45,349 nt of DNA from Thermococcus sp. (GCF_027012695.1 NZ_JALUYR010000146.1:1-45349), one strand, 5' to 3'. Shown: positions 1-8,787, numbered from the stretch's first letter. Made by a program: numbers and translations. The notes: generated from the sequence alone by a model not told the origin.

Positions 1-1176
1 AAGGCTGGCTGGGGTATCTCCGTAAGGTTCTCGAACGGCAATTCTGAACTGAGAAGAGAGTTTGCTAACCTCGTAAGGGAACTCTTTGGAATAGATGCAA
101 AGGAGAGCGTTGGGGAGGGAAGGGTTCCCTCGGTGCGCTTCCATTCCAAAGTGGTCGCCCACATCCTTGAAAAGCTTGGGATTCCACTTTCACCCAAGTC
201 AAACAGGCTGGACATACCACCTGGGCTGTTCAACGCCCCCAAGGAAGTCCTTGCCGCGTACATCAGGGGACTGTTTGACTGCGATGGGAGTGTTGTTCTT
301 AGGGAAAATGGTTCATCGTACATTGAGTTTGACACGACGAGTGAAAAGCTTGCCAGAAAGCTCCAACTGGCACTGCTCCGCTTCGGCATCATTTCCCATC
401 TGCGGAGAAGGAAAAGGAAAGGTCACAGGAGCACGATAAACGGAAAGGAAGTTGTGTCCAAACACGACCGCTGGGAGCTGAAGATATACGGAGAAAACAT
501 CCTCCGCTTTGCAAGCGAGATAGGCTTCAACCACCCCGAGAAGAGGGAACGCTTAGAAAAGCTCCTCAGAACGCTAGAGAACTCCAAGCGCGACACCAAC
601 ATCGACGTGATTCCAAACGTTGGAGCGATTATAAGGGGGATACGCAGTTTCTATGGCATCACTCCAAGGGAAGTTTACGGCTCAGATACCAGCGTAACCA
701 TAGAGAGGAAGAAGACGATTTCAAGGGGACTCCTGATTAGAGTGGTGGAGAACCTGGAGAACGCCATAAGAGAAGCAGACATTCCGGTAACTCTACCCAA
801 CGGGCTGCGGCTCAAAATCGGAATGGCGATAAAGCCTGAAGAGCTTGGAATGACGCCGAGAGGATTCTACGAACTCTTCCGCAGAGAGAACAGAAATCCA
901 AGGCTGACCTACAGCCTTCTCGTAAAAGTGGCCAAGCTCCTTTCGGAGAGGGACTCCAAGACATACAGCGAACTCGCGTGGCTGTTGAGCGACGTAACCA
1001 GCAGGGAATCAGAGATTAGGGAGAAAATGGAATTCCTGAAGTCTCTGGCATACTCGGATATCCTGTGGGAAAAGGTCAAGGAAGTTGAAACAATTCCCTC
1101 CCCCTACGAGTACGTCTACGACCTTACTGTGGAAGGCTCTCACAGCTTCATAGCCAACGGCTTCGTTGTCCACAAC
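1..1176 (+). other. Intein 1 of MCM (5'-truncated by window), LAGLIDADG endonuclease
   Basis: This stretch is not MCM. It has the second dodecapeptide motif of a LAGLIDADG homing endonuclease (AAYIRGLFDCDGSVV, near bases 253-297), then a long helical region that may be an extra DNA-binding domain. It ends with intein blocks F and G: YVYDLTVEGSHSFIANG followed by FVVHN. The terminal His-Asn is at 1171-1176 and the +1 extein residue is Thr (1177). At least 392 residues are present, so this is a full-size endonuclease intein rather than a mini-intein. Catalysis cannot be judged because the first motif is upstream of the window. Confidence 0.92.
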
Positions 1177-3621
1177 ACGGCAGCAGCGGTAAGGGACGAG
1201 TTCACCGGCTCCTGGGTTCTGGAAGCCGGTGTTCTCGTCCTGGCGGATGGTGGTTTTGCCTGCCTGCATCCTGACTCAAGGGTATTGGTGGATGGGAAGT
1301 ACGTTCGCATCGAAGACCTCTTTGAGCTGAACAAATCATACAAGGCCCTCTCCGACGGTCAGGTTGTGGACATTCAGGAGAAGGAGATGGGCGTTGTAGC
1401 CCTCGACCTCGAAAGCATGAAGACAAAGAACTCAAAGGCCACGATAATCCGCAGGAAGCCCTGGAAAGGAGAACTTCTCAGGCTGAAGTTCCGCTCCGGC
1501 AACGAGGTAACCCTAACCCCAGACCACCTCCTGATAGACGGTCGGACCCTTGAGTGGAGGGAAGCGGAAAAGTTTGAGGTTGGTGATTTGATTATGGCTG
1601 TGGATGAAGAACTGAACCCGCGCCAAGATGAAATCGTCTCCATTGAGCGTATCCCATACGAGGGCTACGTCTACGACCTCTACGTTCCGGGAGAGCACAA
1701 CTTCCTGGCTGAGGGTATTATAGTTCACAACTGCATTGACGAGTTCGACAAGATGAGCGAGAGGGACAGGAGCGCCATACATGAAGCCCTGGAACAGCAG
1801 AGCTATCACCACGATTTCAAGATAATGCTCGCCGACGGCAGGAAGGTTAAGATAGGCGAGCTTATAGACAAACTCATCGAGGCCAACCGCGATAAGGTAA
1901 TTCTGGGTAATAACACCGAGATTCTGCCGGTTGATGACATCGAGCTCCTAGCTTATGACCTTGAGAGGAAGGACATCGTGAAGGCCAAAGCGGACCGCGT
2001 GAGCAGGCATAAAGCTCCTGAGAAGTTCATAAAACTCACCTTTTCCAACGGCAGGGAAATCGTTGTGACGCCCGAACACCCGATAATGGTCTGGGAGGGC
2101 GGAAAGATAACCGAGAAACCAGCCGAAATCATCAGAAGGGACGACGTTGTCCTCGGCGTTGCAGGGTATCCAATCGAGCTCAGGATAGTTGAAAGGCGGA
2201 CGTTCCACAACAGGGAGGATGCCGAGGATCTCCAGGACGCACTCTACTCGAAGGGCGTTCAGTCGAGGATAAGGAGACACCCAATCGGCTACGTTGTTAT
2301 CGAGGGGGAGAGAACCTTCCCCGCTGAGCTGGCGAGAGAGCTACTCAAAATTGGAAAGGAGCTCAAGTTCAAACCGCCCCGGGATCTCAGGGTTTCGCCC
2401 TCGAAGAGACTCGTTACCGAGTCACAGCTCAGGGGGATAATAACGGCCCTTAAAGAGCACGTGGAGAAAGTCGAGCGGCTGGCCGAGAGCGATCCCATCG
2501 CCGCGGCTAAGTTCGTTAAGATCATCAACATTCCCGCCCGGTATCCCCTGACGTATCCCACGTTCCGCCTCAAGCTGAAGAGGGGTGATGCCTCGATCGG
2601 GTGGATGATCCAGAACGAGGTTCTCAGGGGCTCCCGGGAGATCAGGGGGGCGATAAGATCCGTGGAGAAGCTCCTCGACCGGAACGTAAACTTCCTGACG
2701 GTAAGGGGCATGGAGCGGATTCCAAACGATGACCAGGAATGGGTGTACGACGTCACCGTCGAGCCCCATCACCTCTTCGTCTCCCACGGACTGGTTCTCC
2801 ACAACACGATAAGCATCTCCAAGGCGGGAATAACGGCCACCCTGAACGCCAGAACGACGGTGATAGCGGCCGCAAACCCCAAGTACGGGCGCTTTAACCG
2901 GCACAAGAGCCTCCCGGAGCAGGTGGATCTGCCACCCACCCTTCTGAGTCGTTTCGATCTGATCTTCCTCCTCCTCGACGAGCCCGATGAGAAGGTCGAC
3001 TCCCAGATAGCCGAGCACATCCTCAGGGTAAGGAGAGGCGAAGCCGAGGTCGTTACGCCGAAGATACCCTACGACCTGCTCAAGAAGTACATAGCCTACG
3101 CGAGGAAGAACGTCCATCCCGTCCTCAGCAGGGAGGCAATGGACGAGATAAAGCGCTATTACGTCAGGATGAGAAAGGGTTTCAAGCGCTCCGGAGAGGA
3201 TGAGGGAGTTCAGCCGATTCCGGTTACCGCGAGGCAGCTCGAGGCGTTGATAAGGCTCAGCGAAGCCCACGCCAGGATGCGGCTGAGCGAGACGGTCACG
3301 AGGGATGACGCGAAGGCGGCTATAAAGATAATCGAGGAGATGATACGAACCATTGCCACCGACGAGGAGGGAAGGCTCGACATCTCCATCCTGGAGGTCG
3401 GCAAAAGCTCAAGGAAGATAAACAAGATCGAGAGGCTCATTGACATCATCAAGAACCTCGAGGGCGAGGGAGAGTTCGGCGCGCCGGAGGAGAGGGTTAT
3501 CGAGGCGGCCAAGCAGGCCGGTGTTGGCACGGAGAGGGATGTGAGAAAGCTGCTCGAGGGCCTCAAACGTGAGGGAAGGGTGTACGAGCCGCGAACCGGG
3601 TTCTATCGGATTGCATCCTGA
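1..3621 (+). CDS. mcm: MCM replicative helicase, 3' part, with three inteins (5' end outside window)
   Basis: The reading frame is open from base 1, inside an intein, so the start and the Walker A part lie upstream of the window. Extein pieces spell the MCM AAA+ core: TAAAVRDEFTG...LADGGFA (28 residues), then Walker B CIDEFDKMSERDRSAIHEAL (23-residue segment), then TISISKAGITATLNARTT, sensor-1 AAANPKYGRF and the arginine-finger stretch LLSRFDLIF. The C-terminal winged helix ends at FYRIAS. MCM is the hexameric 3'-5' helicase that unwinds DNA at archaeal forks with GINS and GAN/Cdc45. The function depends on precise removal of all three inteins. The next gene is aIF2-beta, 52 bases downstream with its own promoter. 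Confidence 0.97.
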   Translation, partial: KAGWGISVRFSNGNSELRREFANLVRELFGIDAKESVGEGRVPSVRFHSKVVAHILEKLGIPLSPKSNRLDIPPGLFNAPKEVLAAYIRGLFDCDGSVVLRENGSSYIEFDTTSEKLARKLQLALLRFGIISHLRRRKRKGHRSTINGKEVVSKHDRWELKIYGENILRFASEIGFNHPEKRERLEKLLRTLENSKRDTNIDVIPNVGAIIRGIRSFYGITPREVYGSDTSVTIERKKTISRGLLIRVVENLENAIREADIPVTLPNGLRLKIGMAIKPEELGMTPRGFYELFRRENRNPRLTYSLLVKVAKLLSERDSKTYSELAWLLSDVTSRESEIREKMEFLKSLAYSDILWEKVKEVETIPSPYEYVYDLTVEGSHSFIANGFVVHNTAAAVRDEFTGSWVLEAGVLVLADGGFACLHPDSRVLVDGKYVRIEDLFELNKSYKALSDGQVVDIQEKEMGVVALDLESMKTKNSKATIIRRKPWKGELLRLKFRSGNEVTLTPDHLLIDGRTLEWREAEKFEVGDLIMAVDEELNPRQDEIVSIERIPYEGYVYDLYVPGEHNFLAEGIIVHNCIDEFDKMSERDRSAIHEALEQQSYHHDFKIMLADGRKVKIGELIDKLIEANRDKVILGNNTEILPVDDIELLAYDLERKDIVKAKADRVSRHKAPEKFIKLTFSNGREIVVTPEHPIMVWEGGKITEKPAEIIRRDDVVLGVAGYPIELRIVERRTFHNREDAEDLQDALYSKGVQSRIRRHPIGYVVIEGERTFPAELARELLKIGKELKFKPPRDLRVSPSKRLVTESQLRGIITALKEHVEKVERLAESDPIAAAKFVKIINIPARYPLTYPTFRLKLKRGDASIGWMIQNEVLRGSREIRGAIRSVEKLLDRNVNFLTVRGMERIPNDDQEWVYDVTVEPHHLFVSHGLVLHNTISISKAGITATLNARTTVIAAANPKYGRFNRHKSLPEQVDLPPTLLSRFDLIFLLLDEPDEKVDSQIAEHILRVRRGEAEVVTPKIPYDLLKKYIAYARKNVHPVLSREAMDEIKRYYVRMRKGFKRSGEDEGVQPIPVTARQLEALIRLSEAHARMRLSETVTRDDAKAAIKIIEEMIRTIATDEEGRLDISILEVGKSSRKINKIERLIDIIKNLEGEGEFGAPEERVIEAAKQAGVGTERDVRKLLEGLKREGRVYEPRTGFYRIAS
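1261..1731 (+). other. Intein 2 of MCM, mini-intein (157 aa)
   Basis: It begins with the nucleophile Cys in CLHPDSRVLVDGKYVR (block A). Block B is near LTPDHLLIDG. It ends with YVYDLYVPGEHNFLAEG and IIVHN, with Cys as the +1 extein residue (start of CIDEFDKM). At 157 residues it has splicing blocks and no room for an endonuclease, so it can splice but not home. It interrupts MCM just before Walker B. Confidence 0.93.
1801..2805 (+). other. Intein 3 of MCM, 335 aa, no recognisable endonuclease motif
   Basis: It begins with Ser (SYHHDFKIMLADGRKVKI) in place of the usual Cys. Block B is VVTPEHPIMV, and it ends WVYDVTVEPHHLFVSHG, LVLHN with Thr as +1. It sits 23 extein residues after intein 2. 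It is about twice mini-intein length, yet I find no LAGLIDADG-type motif in the middle (roughly bases 2180-2700). That middle is charged and helical and may be an eroded endonuclease or an unrelated insertion. Ser1 splicing is known in other inteins. Confidence 0.9.
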
Positions 3622-3624
3622 GGC

Positions 3625-3640
3625 CGCCAAAAGGTTATAA
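3625..3640 (+). promoter_or_regulatory. BRE/TATA promoter of aIF2-beta gene
   Basis: The purine-rich CCAAAAGG is followed by TTATAAAC about 35 bases before the ATG at 3674. A strong ribosome site, ggaggtga, follows at about 3662. Transcription would start near 3660-3664, a short leader. This separates the gene from mcm. Confidence 0.6.
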
Positions 3641-3673
3641 ACGGGATGGAAAAGGTAGAAGGGAGGTGAAGGC

Positions 3674-4105
3674 ATGAGCGAGAGGAAGATTGACTTTTAC
3701 GACTTTGAGGGTCTGCTCGAAAAGGCTTACGAGGAACTCCCGGAGAACGTCAAACATCACCACTCCCGTTTTGAGGTTCCCCCGGCGCAGGTCACCATAG
3801 CCGGAAACAGAACGATCATAGAGAACTTCGTGGACATAGCCGAGGCCATGAACCGCGACCCGAACCACCTCCTCAAGTTCCTGCTGAGGGAGGTCGGAAC
3901 CGCTGGAACGCTCGAGGGGAGAAGGGTGATCCTCCAGGGACGCTTTACGCCCTATCTCATAGCCAACAAGCTCAAGAAGTACCTCAAGGAGTTCGTCATC
4001 TGCCCGGTCTGCGGTTCGCCGGACACGAAGATCATCAAGAAGGGCCGCTTCCACTTCCTCAAGTGTGAGGCCTGCGGTGCGGAAACACCGATACAGCACA
4101 TCTGA
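3674..4105 (+). CDS. eif2b: Translation initiation factor aIF2 subunit beta
   Basis: The protein has 143 residues, the usual length for archaeal aIF2-beta. It carries a short N-terminal helix that in the family binds the gamma subunit, a central alpha-beta domain ([17 protein letters not shown]...[17 protein letters not shown]), and a C-terminal C4 zinc ribbon ([15 protein letters not shown], then CEACGAE). With the alpha and gamma subunits it delivers initiator Met-tRNA to the small ribosomal subunit. The start is set by ggaggtga 7 bases upstream. It lies downstream of mcm but has its own promoter. Confidence 0.97.
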   Translation: MSERKIDFYDFEGLLEKAYEELPENVKHHHSRFEVPPAQVTIAGNRTIIENFVDIAEAMNRDPNHLLKFLLREVGTAGTLEGRRVILQGRFTPYLIANKLKKYLKEFVICPVCGSPDTKIIKKGRFHFLKCEACGAETPIQHI

Positions 4106-4113
4106 CCTCCTGT

Positions 4114-4126
4114 CCCCTTTTTCTTT
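4114..4126 (+). terminator. T-rich archaeal terminator after aIF2-beta
   Basis: The run cccctttttcttt lies about 10 bases after the stop codon, followed by more pyrimidine-rich sequence. Archaeal polymerase commonly terminates at such T-runs without a hairpin. Confidence 0.4.
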
Positions 4127-4189
4127 CGGTCTTCTCCTCTGCCGGTCCAGCTCAATGGACGTTTTATCCGTTAGGGGATTCTAAAGGTT

Positions 4190-4206
4190 GAAAACCCTTT
4201 TAAACT
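4190..4206 (+). promoter_or_regulatory. BRE/TATA promoter of the mmd operon
   Basis: GAAAAC followed by CCTTTTAAAC lies about 45 bases before the ATG at 4248. A possible upstream TTG at 4188 in the same frame would fall inside this promoter, which argues for the 4248 start. Confidence 0.5.
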
Positions 4207-4247
4207 TTACAAACTACAAGTGCCCAGCAAATCCAGGGGGAGTTCTG

Positions 4248-5816
4248 ATGAGCATGGAGGAAAAGCTCAAGGACCTGTATGAGCGCAGGAAGAAGATTCT
4301 GGGGATGGGCGGCGAAAAGGCCGTTGAGAAGCAGCACGCCAGGGGAAAGCTCACCGCCCGCGAGAGGATTGAAAAGCTCCTCGATCCGGGAAGCTTCGTC
4401 GAGATCGGAGCGTTTGTCAAGCACCGCGGAACGGAGTTCGGACTCGACAAGAAAGAGCTTCCAGCCGACGGCGTCATAACCGGCTACGGAACGATTGACG
4501 GTCGCTTAGTCTTCGTCTACGCCCAGGACTTCACGGTGATGGGCGGCTCGCTCGGTGAAATGCACGCTGCGAAGATAAAGCGCATCATGGAGCTCGCCCT
4601 TGAGGCAGGAGCGCCGGTCATAGGCCTCAACGACTCCGGGGGAGCAAGGATCCAGGAGGGCGTTGACTCACTCAAGGGCTACGGCGAGATTTTCAAGATG
4701 AACACCCTGTTGAGCGGTGTGGTTCCACAGATAACAGCTATAATGGGCCCCTGCGCCGGTGGTGCCGTTTACAGCCCTGCTATAGGGGACTTCATCCTCA
4801 TGGTCGACAATCCAGCGAGCTTCATGTTCATCACCGGCCCGCAGGTCGTTAAAGCCGTCACGGGTGTTGAGGTTACTCCGGTCCAGCTTGGTGGCGCGAT
4901 GGTCCACGCCCAGAAGGCCGGACAGGCCCACCTGATAGGGAAGAGCGACGAGGAGGTTCTGGCGTTAATCAGAAAGCTCGTGAGCTACCTTCCCTCGAAC
5001 AACATGGAGAAGCCACCGCGCGTTAAGACCAATGATTTGCCCTTCCGGAAGAGCGAGAGACTCTACGAAATCGTTCCAGACGACCCGAACAAGCCCTACG
5101 ACGTCAGGGATGTCATCTACGAGATAGTTGACAGAGATGAGAACGGCAACCCCGATTTCCTTGAGATTCTTCCCTACTTCGCTCCCAACGCGGTTGTTGG
5201 CTTTGGAAGGATGAACGGGCAGACCGTTGGAATAGTTGCAAACAACCCCAAATACTTCGCGGGCGTTCTTGATATAGATTCAAGCGATAAGATCGCGCGC
5301 TTCGTGAGAACCTGTGACGCCTTCAACATACCGATAGTTACGCTCGTGGACGTTCCCGGTTATCTTCCGGGCGTTGACCAGGAAAGCCGGGGAATCATCA
5401 GGCATGGCGCCAAGGTCCTCTACGCCTACGCGGAAGCCACCGTCCCGATGGTCACCGTAATCCTGAGGAAAGCCTATGGTGGAGCCTACCTCGCCATGGG
5501 GAGCAAGCACCTTGGAGCGGACTTCGTCTTCGCGTGGCCCACAGCCGAGATAGCGGTCATGGGTCCGGAGGGCGCTGCAAACATCATCTTCAGGAAGGAA
5601 ATCGCTCAAGCGGAGAACCCCGAGGAGGTTCGCCAGCAGAAGATAGAGGAGTACAGGGAGAAGTTCGCCAACCCGTATGTGGCGGCATCGCGCGGCTACA
5701 TCGACGACGTCATAGATCCGGCTGAAACGAGGGCGAAGATAATCATGTCGCTCGAAGCCCTCGAGAGCAAGCGCGTTAAACTTCCACCCAGGAAGCACGG
5801 CAACATACCCCTGTGA
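4248..5816 (+). CDS. mmdA: Methylmalonyl-CoA decarboxylase alpha subunit (carboxyltransferase)
   Basis: The 522-residue protein of the acyl-CoA carboxyltransferase family begins MSMEEKLKDLYERRKKIL. It has two crotonase-fold halves. Glycine-rich oxyanion-hole regions are visible as NDSGGARIQEGVDSL and GPCAGGAVYSPAIGDF in the N half, and as DVPGYLPGVDQE and KAYGGAYLAMGSKHLGAD in the C half. It transfers the carboxyl group from (S)-methylmalonyl-CoA to the biotin on MmdC. The downstream genes supply the membrane pump, so this is the decarboxylase type rather than a propionyl-CoA carboxylase. A related carboxylase role cannot be fully excluded, because the same subunit can be shared in archaea. 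Confidence 0.93.
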   Translation: MSMEEKLKDLYERRKKILGMGGEKAVEKQHARGKLTARERIEKLLDPGSFVEIGAFVKHRGTEFGLDKKELPADGVITGYGTIDGRLVFVYAQDFTVMGGSLGEMHAAKIKRIMELALEAGAPVIGLNDSGGARIQEGVDSLKGYGEIFKMNTLLSGVVPQITAIMGPCAGGAVYSPAIGDFILMVDNPASFMFITGPQVVKAVTGVEVTPVQLGGAMVHAQKAGQAHLIGKSDEEVLALIRKLVSYLPSNNMEKPPRVKTNDLPFRKSERLYEIVPDDPNKPYDVRDVIYEIVDRDENGNPDFLEILPYFAPNAVVGFGRMNGQTVGIVANNPKYFAGVLDIDSSDKIARFVRTCDAFNIPIVTLVDVPGYLPGVDQESRGIIRHGAKVLYAYAEATVPMVTVILRKAYGGAYLAMGSKHLGADFVFAWPTAEIAVMGPEGAANIIFRKEIAQAENPEEVRQQKIEEYREKFANPYVAASRGYIDDVIDPAETRAKIIMSLEALESKRVKLPPRKHGNIPL

Positions 5817-5825
5817 GGTGTTAGC

Positions 5826-6182
5826 ATGACCACGATGGCGGAGTTTATGGAAGGGCTTAACCTGACAGTGCTGGGGGTTACGATAGTCTTTCTCGTGCTC
5901 TCCATACTGGCGGTGGTGCTGTACGCCGTCGGATGGCTCGAGAGAAGATTGGTGGAGAGGGAAACCCCGGCCCCGGTTTCGTCCCCAGGAGAGGAGAAGA
6001 GCCTGCCACCGGAGGACCTGGCAATCATAACCGCGGCGGTTCTGGCCTACGCCTCCGAGAAGGCCTCACAGCTCAGGTCCCTGCCCTTCAGGAGGAAGAT
6101 TTCAGACCACTGGAGGCTCTACGGTCTCCAGACCCAGATGGAGGACGTTGAGGATTTCAACTACGAGATAGGGAAGTGGTGA
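5826..6182 (+). CDS. mmdD: Sodium-pump decarboxylase delta/gamma-type subunit (OadG-like)
   Basis: The protein has 118 residues with one N-terminal membrane span (about residues 11-35, LTVLGVTIVFLVLSILAVV). A Pro-rich linker and a cytosolic tail follow. This is the layout of the OadG/MmdD subunit that holds the soluble carboxyltransferase to the membrane pump. It starts 9 bases after mmdA with gaggtg overlapping the mmdA stop, so the two are probably translationally coupled. The sequence is weakly conserved in general; the call rests on topology and on its place between mmdA and the biotin carrier. Confidence 0.82.
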   Translation: MTTMAEFMEGLNLTVLGVTIVFLVLSILAVVLYAVGWLERRLVERETPAPVSSPGEEKSLPPEDLAIITAAVLAYASEKASQLRSLPFRRKISDHWRLYGLQTQMEDVEDFNYEIGKW

Positions 6183-6184
6183 AG

Positions 6185-6643
6185 ATGGCGAAGGTCAGGA
6201 TCATTGTGGACGGTGTCGAGTACGAGGTAGAGGTTGAGGAGCTCCCAGGTGGAAAGTTCAGGGTTAACTTCAACGGAAAGAGCTATGAGGTCGAGGCGAA
6301 GGGACTGGGAATCGACGTTGGAACCCTAAGCGCTCCGGCCCGGGTTTCAGCTCCAAGCGTTCCGACCGCCGTCACGTCCCCCTCGTCCGTTCCGGCCACA
6401 CCAGCAACGCCAGCTCCTGTCCCGGCAGGGGAGGGCATCGTAACCGCCCCGATGCCCGGTAAAATTATCAGGATACTCGTGAAGGAGGGGCAGGAGGTCA
6501 AAACGGGCCAGGGACTGCTGGTGCTCGAGGCAATGAAGATGGAAAACGAGATACCCGCACCAAAGGACGGTGTCGTGAAGAAGATTCTGGTGAAAGAGGG
6601 CGACACCGTTGATACGGGGCAGCCACTGGTGGAGCTCGGGTGA
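6185..6643 (+). CDS. mmdC: Biotin carboxyl carrier protein of methylmalonyl-CoA decarboxylase
   Basis: This 152-residue protein has a short N-terminal domain (AKVRIIVDGVEYEVEVEEL). An Ala/Pro/Ser/Thr/Val-rich flexible linker covers roughly residues 50-80. A biotinyl-lipoyl domain follows, with the biotinylation motif EAMKMEN (Lys modified) and a C-terminal DTGQPLVELG strand. The biotin arm shuttles CO2 from MmdA to MmdB. I take ATG 6185 as the start; two in-frame GTGs at 6176 and 6179 just upstream overlap the end of mmdD. Confidence 0.93.
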   Translation: MAKVRIIVDGVEYEVEVEELPGGKFRVNFNGKSYEVEAKGLGIDVGTLSAPARVSAPSVPTAVTSPSSVPATPATPAPVPAGEGIVTAPMPGKIIRILVKEGQEVKTGQGLLVLEAMKMENEIPAPKDGVVKKILVKEGDTVDTGQPLVELG

Positions 6644-6648
6644 GAACC

Positions 6649-7854
6649 ATGGCGGGAATGCTGGACCAGATAGTGGCGTTCTTCCAGGGGATGGGGCTCC
6701 TCCACCTCACAGCAGGAAACGTCGTCATGATACTGGTGGGGCTCACGCTCGTCTACCTCGCCATCAGGTACGAGATGGAACCCCTTCTTCTCCTTCCGAT
6801 AGGAATAAGCGCCGTTCTCGTGAACATCCCCCTGGGGGGTCTCGCCAACTGGCCTGTCGCTCCAAACCTGCCCGAGAGCATAGCGGACAACATCTTCGCC
6901 ACGCTCAGCTACCTGAACCAGCACTACGGACCACCGGGTCTCTTCGACCTCATATACTACACCCTCATAAGGACGGAGATAGTGCCGCTCCTCATCTTCT
7001 TCGGCCTCGGGGCAATGACGGACTTCGGCCCGCTCATAGCAGATCCAAAGACCGCTTTGATGGGTGCCGCGGCACAGATAGGAGTCTTCATAGCGATGCT
7101 CACCGCTTTAGCTCTCGGCTTCAACCTGCACCAGGCGGCCAGTATAGGAATCATCGGCGGTGCAGACGGTCCAACAACCATCTACCTGACGACGAAGCTC
7201 GCGCCTGAGATACTGGGAGCGACTGCTGTGGCAGCTTACAGCTACATGAGCCTCGTGCCCTTGATTCAGCCGCCGATCATCAAGGCATTAACGAGCCCCG
7301 AAGAAAGACGGATACGCATGGAGCAGCTCAGGCCCGTCTCGAAGAGGGAGAAGGTGATCTTCCCGATAGTGGCAATGATAACTATCGGCCTCCTCGTCCC
7401 CAGCGCGGCCCCGCTCGTCGGAATGCTAATGATAGGCAACCTCTTCCGTGAGAGCGGCGTCGTCGAGCGCTTAAGTAAAGCGGCTCAGGAGGAGCTCATG
7501 AACATCGTTACCATCTTCCTCGGGCTTGGCGTCGGTTCGACGATGCGCGCGGAGAGCTTCCTCACCAGGGAGACCCTCCTCATCCTCGGGCTTGGAATAG
7601 TCGCCTTCGCCAGCGCAACTGCCGGTGGAGTGCTCTTCGGTAAGCTGATGAAGAAGATCAGCGGCGGCAGGATAAACCCGATGATAGGTGCCGCCGGAGT
7701 TTCGGCGGTTCCGATGAGCGCTCGCGTCGTCCAGAGAATAGCGAGCGAGGAAGATCCGGGCAACTTCATCCTCATGCACGCCATGGGGCCGAACGTGGCC
7801 GGCGTTATAGGAACTGCGGTTGCCGCTGGGGTTTTCCTTGCGGTCCTTGGCTGA
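6649..7854 (+). CDS. mmdB: Methylmalonyl-CoA decarboxylase beta subunit, Na+ pump
   Basis: This polytopic membrane protein of 401 residues belongs to the OadB/MmdB/GcdB family. Family hallmarks visible are LIFFGLGAMTDFGPLIADP, the conserved GIIGGADGPTTIYLTTKLAP pore segment with its Asp, and a C-terminal repeat ending MHAMGPNVAGVIGTAVAAG. It decarboxylates carboxybiotin and exports Na+. The start ATG 6649 has ggtgag 5 bases before it, overlapping the mmdC stop; an in-frame GTG at 6640 is less likely. It is the last gene of the operon, followed by a pyrimidine-rich stretch with short T-runs (about 7857-7868) that may end transcription. Confidence 0.95.
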   Translation: MAGMLDQIVAFFQGMGLLHLTAGNVVMILVGLTLVYLAIRYEMEPLLLLPIGISAVLVNIPLGGLANWPVAPNLPESIADNIFATLSYLNQHYGPPGLFDLIYYTLIRTEIVPLLIFFGLGAMTDFGPLIADPKTALMGAAAQIGVFIAMLTALALGFNLHQAASIGIIGGADGPTTIYLTTKLAPEILGATAVAAYSYMSLVPLIQPPIIKALTSPEERRIRMEQLRPVSKREKVIFPIVAMITIGLLVPSAAPLVGMLMIGNLFRESGVVERLSKAAQEELMNIVTIFLGLGVGSTMRAESFLTRETLLILGLGIVAFASATAGGVLFGKLMKKISGGRINPMIGAAGVSAVPMSARVVQRIASEEDPGNFILMHAMGPNVAGVIGTAVAAGVFLAVLG

Positions 7855-7883
7855 CCTCCTTTTCTTTACCCCTTCCCCGACGT

Positions 7884-7900
7884 CCGCGAAAGATTAAAAT
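7884..7900 (+). promoter_or_regulatory. Promoter of the CBS-domain gene
   Basis: GCGAAAGATTAAAATA fits BRE plus TATA, about 40 bases before the ATG at 7939. The ribosome site ggtggtga lies at about 7926. Confidence 0.5.
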
Positions 7901-7938
7901 AGGGTGAGGGCACTTTAACTTAAAGCGGTGGTGAGAAA

Positions 7939-8787
7939 ATGCGCGTGAAGACCCTGATGACCAAGAATCCAGTGGTCATAGAACTTCCGGCCACGAGGGA
8001 GTACGCACTGGAGCTTTTCAAGAAGCACAGGGTGAGATCTTTTCCGGTCATCAACAGAAACACAGGGGCCCTTGTGGGGATAATAAGCATAAAGAACGTT
8101 CTCCTCCATCCCGATGAGGACCAGCTGGCGATGCTCGTGAAGAGGGACGTCCCGACGGTAAGGCCCGACGACGACCTGAAGAAGGCCGTCCGTCTGATGC
8201 TGGAAAGGGACTACCGGCGCGTCATCGTGGTTGACGATGAGAACAGGGTCCTCGGCATACTGACGGTGGGGGACATAGTCCGGCGCTATCTGGCAAAGAA
8301 CGAGAAGCTGAAGGAAGTGTCCATAGAGCCCTACTACCAGAGGAACGTCGGCGTCGTCTGGCACGGCACCCCGCTCAAAGCCGCCCTCAAGGCGCTCCTC
8401 CTCTGCAACGCGATGGCCATTCCGGTTATAGACGACGACGGCAACCTGGTGGGAATGGTTGACGAGACCGACCTCCTGAGAGACAGCGAGGTTGTTAGGG
8501 TAATGAAGCAGACATCCCTAGCGGCCTCCAGCGAGGAGGACTGGATACTGGAGAGCAACCCGACGCTGCTCTTCGAGAAGGCCGAGCTCCAGTTACCAAA
8601 GAAACCTGTGAAGGAGATAATGAACCCCGAGCCCGTGGTTGCAACACCCCACATGAGCGTTTACGACGTTGCCCAGAAGATGGTAAAGCACGAGATAGAG
8701 CAGCTCCCCGTCATAAGGGGCGAGGGCGAGCTCGTTGGTATCGTAAGGGACATGGACATAATCCGCGTCATCCTCAACAGGAGGTGA
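7939..8787 (+). CDS. Four-CBS-domain protein
   Basis: The protein has 282 residues made almost entirely of CBS motifs in two Bateman pairs. Repeats begin near VKTLMTKNPVVIELP (residue 3), VKRDVPTVRPDDDL (residue 70), VVWHGTPLKAALKALL (residue 137) and VKEIMNPEPVVATP (residue 222). Each has the typical end such as RVIVVDDENRVLGILTVGDI. CBS pairs bind adenine nucleotides or S-adenosyl compounds and act as sensors. There is no fused enzyme, so the target is unknown. The stop codon overlaps the ggaggtga that serves the next gene, homoserine dehydrogenase, so a link to aspartate-family amino acid synthesis is possible but only positional. Confidence 0.92.
   Translation: MRVKTLMTKNPVVIELPATREYALELFKKHRVRSFPVINRNTGALVGIISIKNVLLHPDEDQLAMLVKRDVPTVRPDDDLKKAVRLMLERDYRRVIVVDDENRVLGILTVGDIVRRYLAKNEKLKEVSIEPYYQRNVGVVWHGTPLKAALKALLLCNAMAIPVIDDDGNLVGMVDETDLLRDSEVVRVMKQTSLAASSEEDWILESNPTLLFEKAELQLPKKPVKEIMNPEPVVATPHMSVYDVAQKMVKHEIEQLPVIRGEGELVGIVRDMDIIRVILNRR

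Noticed and set aside
4188-4247. Upstream TTG start giving mmdA 20 extra residues
   Set aside because: It lies within the predicted TATA region, and the family begins at the MSMEEKLK segment.
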